Position numbers and translations under genes: made by a program | The notes under the pieces: model-generated | The model's database searches: none | The model's input: only the letters and a program-made list of their open reading frames with translations | What the model was told of the DNA's origin: nothing | Assembly (NCBI GenBank): GCA_002320485.1 | Contig: DCKW01000033.1 | Span: 1-10,502 of the forward strand | DNA length: 10,502 bases | Direction: 5' to 3' | DNA from: Micavibrio sp. UBA1664 | GTDB lineage: Bacteria; Pseudomonadota; Alphaproteobacteria; Micavibrionales; UBA1664 | Shown here: piece after piece, positions 7,615 to 10,502 of the stretch | Numbering within the stretch: position 1 is the first letter of the stretch | Layout of the letters: each line of letters opens with the position of its first letter

Positions 7615-8175
7615 ATGGTATTAAAATTCTTAATGATAAAAATAAAACCGTCTTTGAACGTACGATTTGTTCCTGATAAATGGAATTCAGGGGAGAATTT
7701 ACGATTATCAAATTGCTATTGTCTGGCGATGAATGCTTTTGATATGGCGGCAGTAAACCCGGGCAGTTTAAATGCGGCTTATGATAATAAAGCCGATAAT
7801 ATCAAATTATTATCAAAAGAAGGATTATCAGAACTTATGGAGCAGGACGGATGGATTGCCCATGAGGATAATGATATAGACCCTGCGCGTTATCATATGG
7901 CGATGGTATTTGGATATAGACGTATGGGCTTGCCGTATAACGATTGTCACTTTTTCTTTGTGACTCGCGATAAAACCGTATGTGAAAAGCAAGGTATTGG
8001 TTTGACAGCGCAACAGCCGCGATTGGAAAACGGGGCAAAGATAAAAATAGAAAATGTAAAAGATTATTTCAATCGCGAACGGGCTGAGTCTATAATGCCG
8101 CCCGTATATGGCGGTCTATGGCGTATGCCTGAAAACGGTCTGACCGCCCATCCGCGACATTTATTGATTCACTAA
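7615..8175 (+). CDS. Uncharacterised 186-residue protein with NCY...DCH motif
   Basis: I cannot assign a named function. The protein has no signal peptide and no membrane segment. Residues 33-36 read NCYC and lead into LAMN (37-40) and NPG (48-50). DGW follows at 78-80 and YHMAM at 93-97. An NDCHFFF block (109-115, H112) is next, then a KQG (125-127) and a C-terminal P-x-Y-G-G-L-W-R-M-P segment (163-172). This order (NCY, PG, DG, hydrophobic strand, D-x-H-aromatic, K-x-G, Tyr/Gly near the end) resembles small uncharacterised bacterial proteins with a possible Cys-His centre such as papain-like or NlpC-like folds. Cys34 and His112 would be the candidate pair. That is inference from pattern memory. 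The coding sequence is rich in AAA, ATA and TTA codons compared with ispA and dxs, which suggests a separate origin. An ATG at 7633 is an alternative start, and neither start has a clear ribosome site. The gene lies opposed between dxs and ispA. Confidence 0.75.
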   Translation: MVLKFLMIKIKPSLNVRFVPDKWNSGENLRLSNCYCLAMNAFDMAAVNPGSLNAAYDNKADNIKLLSKEGLSELMEQDGWIAHEDNDIDPARYHMAMVFGYRRMGLPYNDCHFFFVTRDKTVCEKQGIGLTAQQPRLENGAKIKIENVKDYFNRERAESIMPPVYGGLWRMPENGLTAHPRHLLIH

Positions 8176-8176
8176 C

Positions 8177-8197
8177 AAAAGGGCAATATTTATGCCC
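8177..8197 (-). terminator. Candidate intrinsic terminator of the HDAC-xseB-ispA unit
   Basis: On the minus strand GGGCA pairs with TGCCC around a seven-base loop (8181-8197) and is followed by TTTT (8177-8180). The stem has only five pairs but is GC-rich. The ispA stop codon lies in the loop, so the hairpin begins inside the last codons. On the plus strand no T run follows the hairpin, so it would work for ispA only. The weak stem and short T run make this a moderate guess. Confidence 0.42.
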
Positions 8198-9098
8198 GAC
8201 GCTCAAGAACGTAATGCGCGAATTTTTTCAGCGTATCCGCACGGTCCGCAAAAGGATGCAGATGACGGCAGGCCTGAGCGACCAGCATTTCCGCACGCAT
8301 GCGCGCTTGGTCTTTACCAAGAGTTGACACAAATGTTGCCTTGCCTGCGGCTTCATCTTGATTGGCGGGTTTTCCGGTCATTGACGGGTCGGCCTCGACA
8401 TCAAGAATATCATCGGTAACCTGAAAGGCGAGTCCGAGGTCGTGGGCATAATTGCGTAACGCCTTGCGGTGCGGCTCGTCAGTTTTGCCGAGAATGGCGC
8501 CGGCCTCGCAGGCAAAGGCCATCAACATACCTGTTTTAAGGCGCTGAAGACGCGAAATTGTTCCGATATCAAATTCCTCTGTTTCGCCGATAAGGTCCAG
8601 CATTTGACCACCACACATACCGTGTCCGCCCGCCGCCTTTGCCAATGTTGCAATTAATTGACAACGAACGCGCGGGTCTTCGTGTGTTTGATTATCGGCA
8701 AGAATTTCAAAGGCCAAAGCCTGTAACGCATCACCAGCCAGAATCGCGGTGGCTTCATCATATTTGCGGTGTGCCGATGGCTTGCCGCGTCGTGTATCGG
8801 CGTTATCCATCGCGGGTAAATCATCGTGAATGAGGGAATAACAATGAACAAATTCCAAGGCCGCTGCCACACGCTTAGCGCGGGTGGGGTCAACATTAAA
8901 CAATTTGGCGGATTGTATTACCAGAAAAGGGCGAAGTCTTTTCCCGCCACCCATTGCGGAATAACGCATGGCATCAAACAAACGGCTTTCCGCCATGTCG
9001 CTTTCGGGCAATAGATGTTCCATCGTTTTTGTAACGGCGGCGGCGGTATCGGTAATTGCTTTTTGCAAATCGGGGGAGGCTTCGCGCGGTGAAGGCAT
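8190..9098 (-). CDS. ispA: Polyprenyl synthetase, probably (2E,6E)-farnesyl diphosphate synthase
   Basis: This enzyme adds isopentenyl diphosphate to allylic diphosphates to give farnesyl diphosphate, the precursor of ubiquinone side chains and undecaprenyl carriers. The 302 residues match the family. Visible motifs are GGKRLRP (51-57) for IPP binding, the first aspartate-rich motif DDLPAMD (92-98) with RRGKP after it, GGQMLDL (163-169), KTG (188-190), FQVTDDILD (225-233) carrying the second aspartate-rich motif, and GKATFVSTLG (252-261). The DDxxxxD spacing is the bacterial type. A tyrosine stands five residues before the first aspartate (CYSLIHDD), as in E. coli IspA, which favours the C15 product over C20. 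The start ATG at 9098 has AGGA about 11 bases upstream. xseB ends 26 bases before it on the same strand, so the two are presumably one transcript. The usual downstream partner dxs is separated by an opposing gene. Confidence 0.95.
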   Translation of the reverse strand: MPSPREASPDLQKAITDTAAAVTKTMEHLLPESDMAESRLFDAMRYSAMGGGKRLRPFLVIQSAKLFNVDPTRAKRVAAALEFVHCYSLIHDDLPAMDNADTRRGKPSAHRKYDEATAILAGDALQALAFEILADNQTHEDPRVRCQLIATLAKAAGGHGMCGGQMLDLIGETEEFDIGTISRLQRLKTGMLMAFACEAGAILGKTDEPHRKALRNYAHDLGLAFQVTDDILDVEADPSMTGKPANQDEAAGKATFVSTLGKDQARMRAEMLVAQACRHLHPFADRADTLKKFAHYVLERRA

Positions 9099-9124
9099 GT
9101 TTGTTAAAGTCCTATGTAATAATT

Positions 9125-9373
9125 TTAATTGTTTTCGGGATCGAATGGTTCAAGACCGGTAGGCGCGCCGTTTTTATCCATCGATATTTTCTCGATTTTC
9201 AAACGGGCATCATTCAGGCGTTTTTCGCAATGTTTTTTCAGGGCGACACCGCGTTCATAGGCGGTAATGGAATCATCCAGTTTGGTCTGTCCTGTTTCCA
9301 AATTGCGGACAATCCCCTCTAGTTCGGCAAGGGCGTCTTCGAAACTCATTGATTCTACGGCTTTGTCTGTCAT
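9125..9373 (-). CDS. xseB: Exodeoxyribonuclease VII small subunit
   Basis: XseB associates in several copies with XseA to form exonuclease VII, a cytoplasmic single-strand-specific nuclease that degrades DNA to short oligonucleotides in repair. From the ATG at 9373 the protein has 82 residues, the family norm. It shows the diagnostic pattern SFEDALAELEGIVRNLETG (10-28), then LDDSITAYERGVAL (32-45) and a C-terminal helix with KIEKI (59-63), ending in LEPFDPEN. An upstream in-frame ATG at 9388 would add five residues (MLLSV). I prefer 9373 because the distance from the start to SFEDAL then equals that of E. coli XseB. Neither start has a good ribosome-binding site. The HDAC-family gene stops 22 bases upstream, and ispA begins 26 bases downstream. 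xseA is not in the window, as is common in alphaproteobacteria. Confidence 0.94.
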   Translation of the reverse strand: MTDKAVESMSFEDALAELEGIVRNLETGQTKLDDSITAYERGVALKKHCEKRLNDARLKIEKISMDKNGAPTGLEPFDPENN

Positions 9374-9395
9374 AACGGACAGAAGCATACCCTAT

Positions 9396-10295
9396 TTACG
9401 AGAGATTCGCCAAGGCTTTTAAATGATGATGTGCGGAAATTGCTAGTGCTTCAAGATTGTATCCGCCCTCCAGTATCGAGACTTGTTTGCGGCTGATGCT
9501 GCTCAAGGCATCCACTATCCAAGCATAGTCTTCGTGCGAATAATTCAATCCCGCCAATGGGTCATCCCTGTGCCCATCAAATCCAGCCGAATATAAAATA
9601 ATGTCAGGCGCAAATTTTTCGGCGAATGGGATGATGTCGTATGTAATGCTGTCACGAAAATCGGCAGATCCGCTCCCCGATAACAGGGGGCAATTGTAAA
9701 TAAATCGATTCTGTTTATATCCCGTCCCGGGATAAATCCCTTCCTGATGAACGGATGCGTATGCAATATTTTCTCCGCCTTCATCAAGATAGGTTTCAAG
9801 CAAGGCTTCCGTCCCGTTACCATGATGTACGTCGAAATCCATAATCAGGACTTTTGTATCGGGATAATTTTTTACAATATTGCGCGCGGCAATGAAAACC
9901 GTATTAAAGAGGCAAAATCCCTCGGCTTTTTCAGAACTTGCATGATGTCCCGGCGGACGCGTCAGGGCAAAGGCCGTATTGCTTTGCCCTGACAAAACGC
10001 AATCACATGCGGCAATCGCCGCACCCACGGCATGGCACGCGGCATCATAGGATGCAGGGGACAAGGCCGTATCGCCATCAATCATGATGTATGAATCAGT
10101 TTTCATGCTGTCTATATGATCTTGAGTATGAGCCAACCGCAGAATGTCATCTGAAACGGGCGCTGCATTCTCAAGCGAAATCTTCGGAAAATCTGTTTGA
10201 ATCATGGCGCGTAAAGCGTGATAGCGTCCCGCATGTTCCGGAAATCCTTCGGGAACCTGATGATCTGCCATCACAGAATGTGTGAGGATCCTCAT
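9396..10295 (-). CDS. Histone deacetylase / acetoin utilisation / acetylpolyamine amidohydrolase family protein
   Basis: This is a zinc-dependent deacetylase of the arginase-deacetylase fold, 299 residues, cytoplasmic. The active-site signatures are all present: RPPGHHA (113-119) with the catalytic histidine pair H117/H118, GFCLFN (126-131), DFDVHHGNGT (153-162) with zinc ligands D155 and H157, SAGFDGHRDDPLAG (236-249) with zinc ligand D240, and EGGYN (276-280) with the transition-state tyrosine Y279. It should therefore be active. The substrate cannot be read from the sequence. Bacterial members act on acetylated lysines or polyamines, and the close spacing to xseB and ispA is a conserved alphaproteobacterial arrangement rather than a functional clue. 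The ATG shares its A with the TAA stop of the preceding gene (TAATG), which indicates translational coupling. No clear Shine-Dalgarno sequence is seen, consistent with coupling. Confidence 0.93.
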   Translation of the reverse strand: MRILTHSVMADHQVPEGFPEHAGRYHALRAMIQTDFPKISLENAAPVSDDILRLAHTQDHIDSMKTDSYIMIDGDTALSPASYDAACHAVGAAIAACDCVLSGQSNTAFALTRPPGHHASSEKAEGFCLFNTVFIAARNIVKNYPDTKVLIMDFDVHHGNGTEALLETYLDEGGENIAYASVHQEGIYPGTGYKQNRFIYNCPLLSGSGSADFRDSITYDIIPFAEKFAPDIILYSAGFDGHRDDPLAGLNYSHEDYAWIVDALSSISRKQVSILEGGYNLEALAISAHHHLKALANLS

Positions 10296-10502
10296 TATTG
10301 ATTAAGCGGATTTACTGATTTTTGTTGTGCTGCAGGGACATCGGGGGATATCCGGGTATTATTTGTTCTGACCATTGTTTGAGCGCGGTTATATTCCAGT
10401 TGCTTGCGGCTCAACTGAAATCCGACAGTGACGACATAGCGATCAGCCATAGTGATGTCGTTCATCGGGATGAAGCGGGAAATTTGTTCCGCATGGTCGA
10501 GC
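10295..10502 (-). CDS. C-terminal end of an unidentified protein (enters from right edge)
   Basis: A frame without interruption enters from the right edge and ends with TAA at 10297-10295, giving the last 68 residues of a protein. The visible part includes RFIPMNDITMADRYVVTVGF, with a probable beta-strand (RYVVTVGFQL), then a basic, polar stretch (SRKQLEYNRAQTMVRTNN) and a proline- and glutamine-rich tail ending in NPLNQ. I do not recognise a family from this fragment. That it is coding is supported by the open frame and by its stop overlapping the start of the HDAC-family gene by one base (TAATG), a common coupled-operon junction. It is likely the previous gene of the HDAC-xseB-ispA unit. 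The N-terminus and function are outside what can be seen. Confidence 0.65.
   Translation of the reverse strand, partial: LDHAEQISRFIPMNDITMADRYVVTVGFQLSRKQLEYNRAQTMVRTNNTRISPDVPAAQQKSVNPLNQ

Noticed and set aside
7583..7624. Fourteen-codon frame overlapping the start of the 7615 gene, as a possible leader peptide
   Set aside because: It sits in a very AT-rich region where short frames are expected, has no ribosome site, and its codons carry no attenuator-like pattern.
8181..8197. The GGGCA/TGCCC hairpin as a terminator for the plus-strand gene ending at 8175
   Set aside because: On the plus strand the stem is followed by GACGCTC rather than a T run, so it fits only the minus strand.

Overview
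The window looks like chromosomal DNA of a motile, Gram-negative alphaproteobacterium of moderate to low GC content. This assignment is an inference. It rests on the minus-strand order HDAC-family hydrolase, xseB, ispA, dxs, which I know as a typical alphaproteobacterial neighbourhood, and on the residue patterns of the encoded proteins. The species cannot be named from this stretch. No mobile element, CRISPR array, tRNA or rRNA was seen.

Layout. (1) At the left edge, a gene on the minus strand runs off the window and encodes an exported protein of unknown function. It is divergent from glpD, only 42 bases away, and both genes have plausible promoter elements packed into and around that gap. 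(2) glpD and glpK on the plus strand overlap by 4 bases and form a compact glycerol-utilisation operon: GlpK makes glycerol-3-phosphate and GlpD oxidises it to dihydroxyacetone phosphate. No transporter (glpF) or regulator (glpR) is visible. (3) glpK meets flhA tail to tail with a 4-base overlap. flhA, the large membrane component of the flagellar export apparatus, stands alone without other flagellar genes and lies 41 bases downstream of dxs in the same direction. (4) dxs makes DXP, the first intermediate of the MEP isoprenoid pathway. (5) Between dxs and ispA sits an AT-rich plus-strand gene for a 186-residue unrecognised protein with an NCY...DCH Cys/His arrangement. It interrupts an otherwise familiar operon. 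(6) On the minus strand, an unidentified gene entering from the right edge, an HDAC-family deacetylase gene, xseB and ispA form a tightly spaced unit that ends in a small terminator-like hairpin.

Most of the window is housekeeping metabolism: glycerol catabolism, isoprenoid synthesis (DXS feeds the pathway, IspA joins the C5 units) and DNA repair (exonuclease VII). The parts worth a second look are the Cys/His protein lodged between ispA and dxs, the orphan position of flhA behind dxs, and the compressed divergent control region in front of glpD with its start-stop codon pair. I found no convincing undescribed multi-gene system. All intergenic gaps are shorter than 100 bases, so no long non-coding stretch needs explaining.
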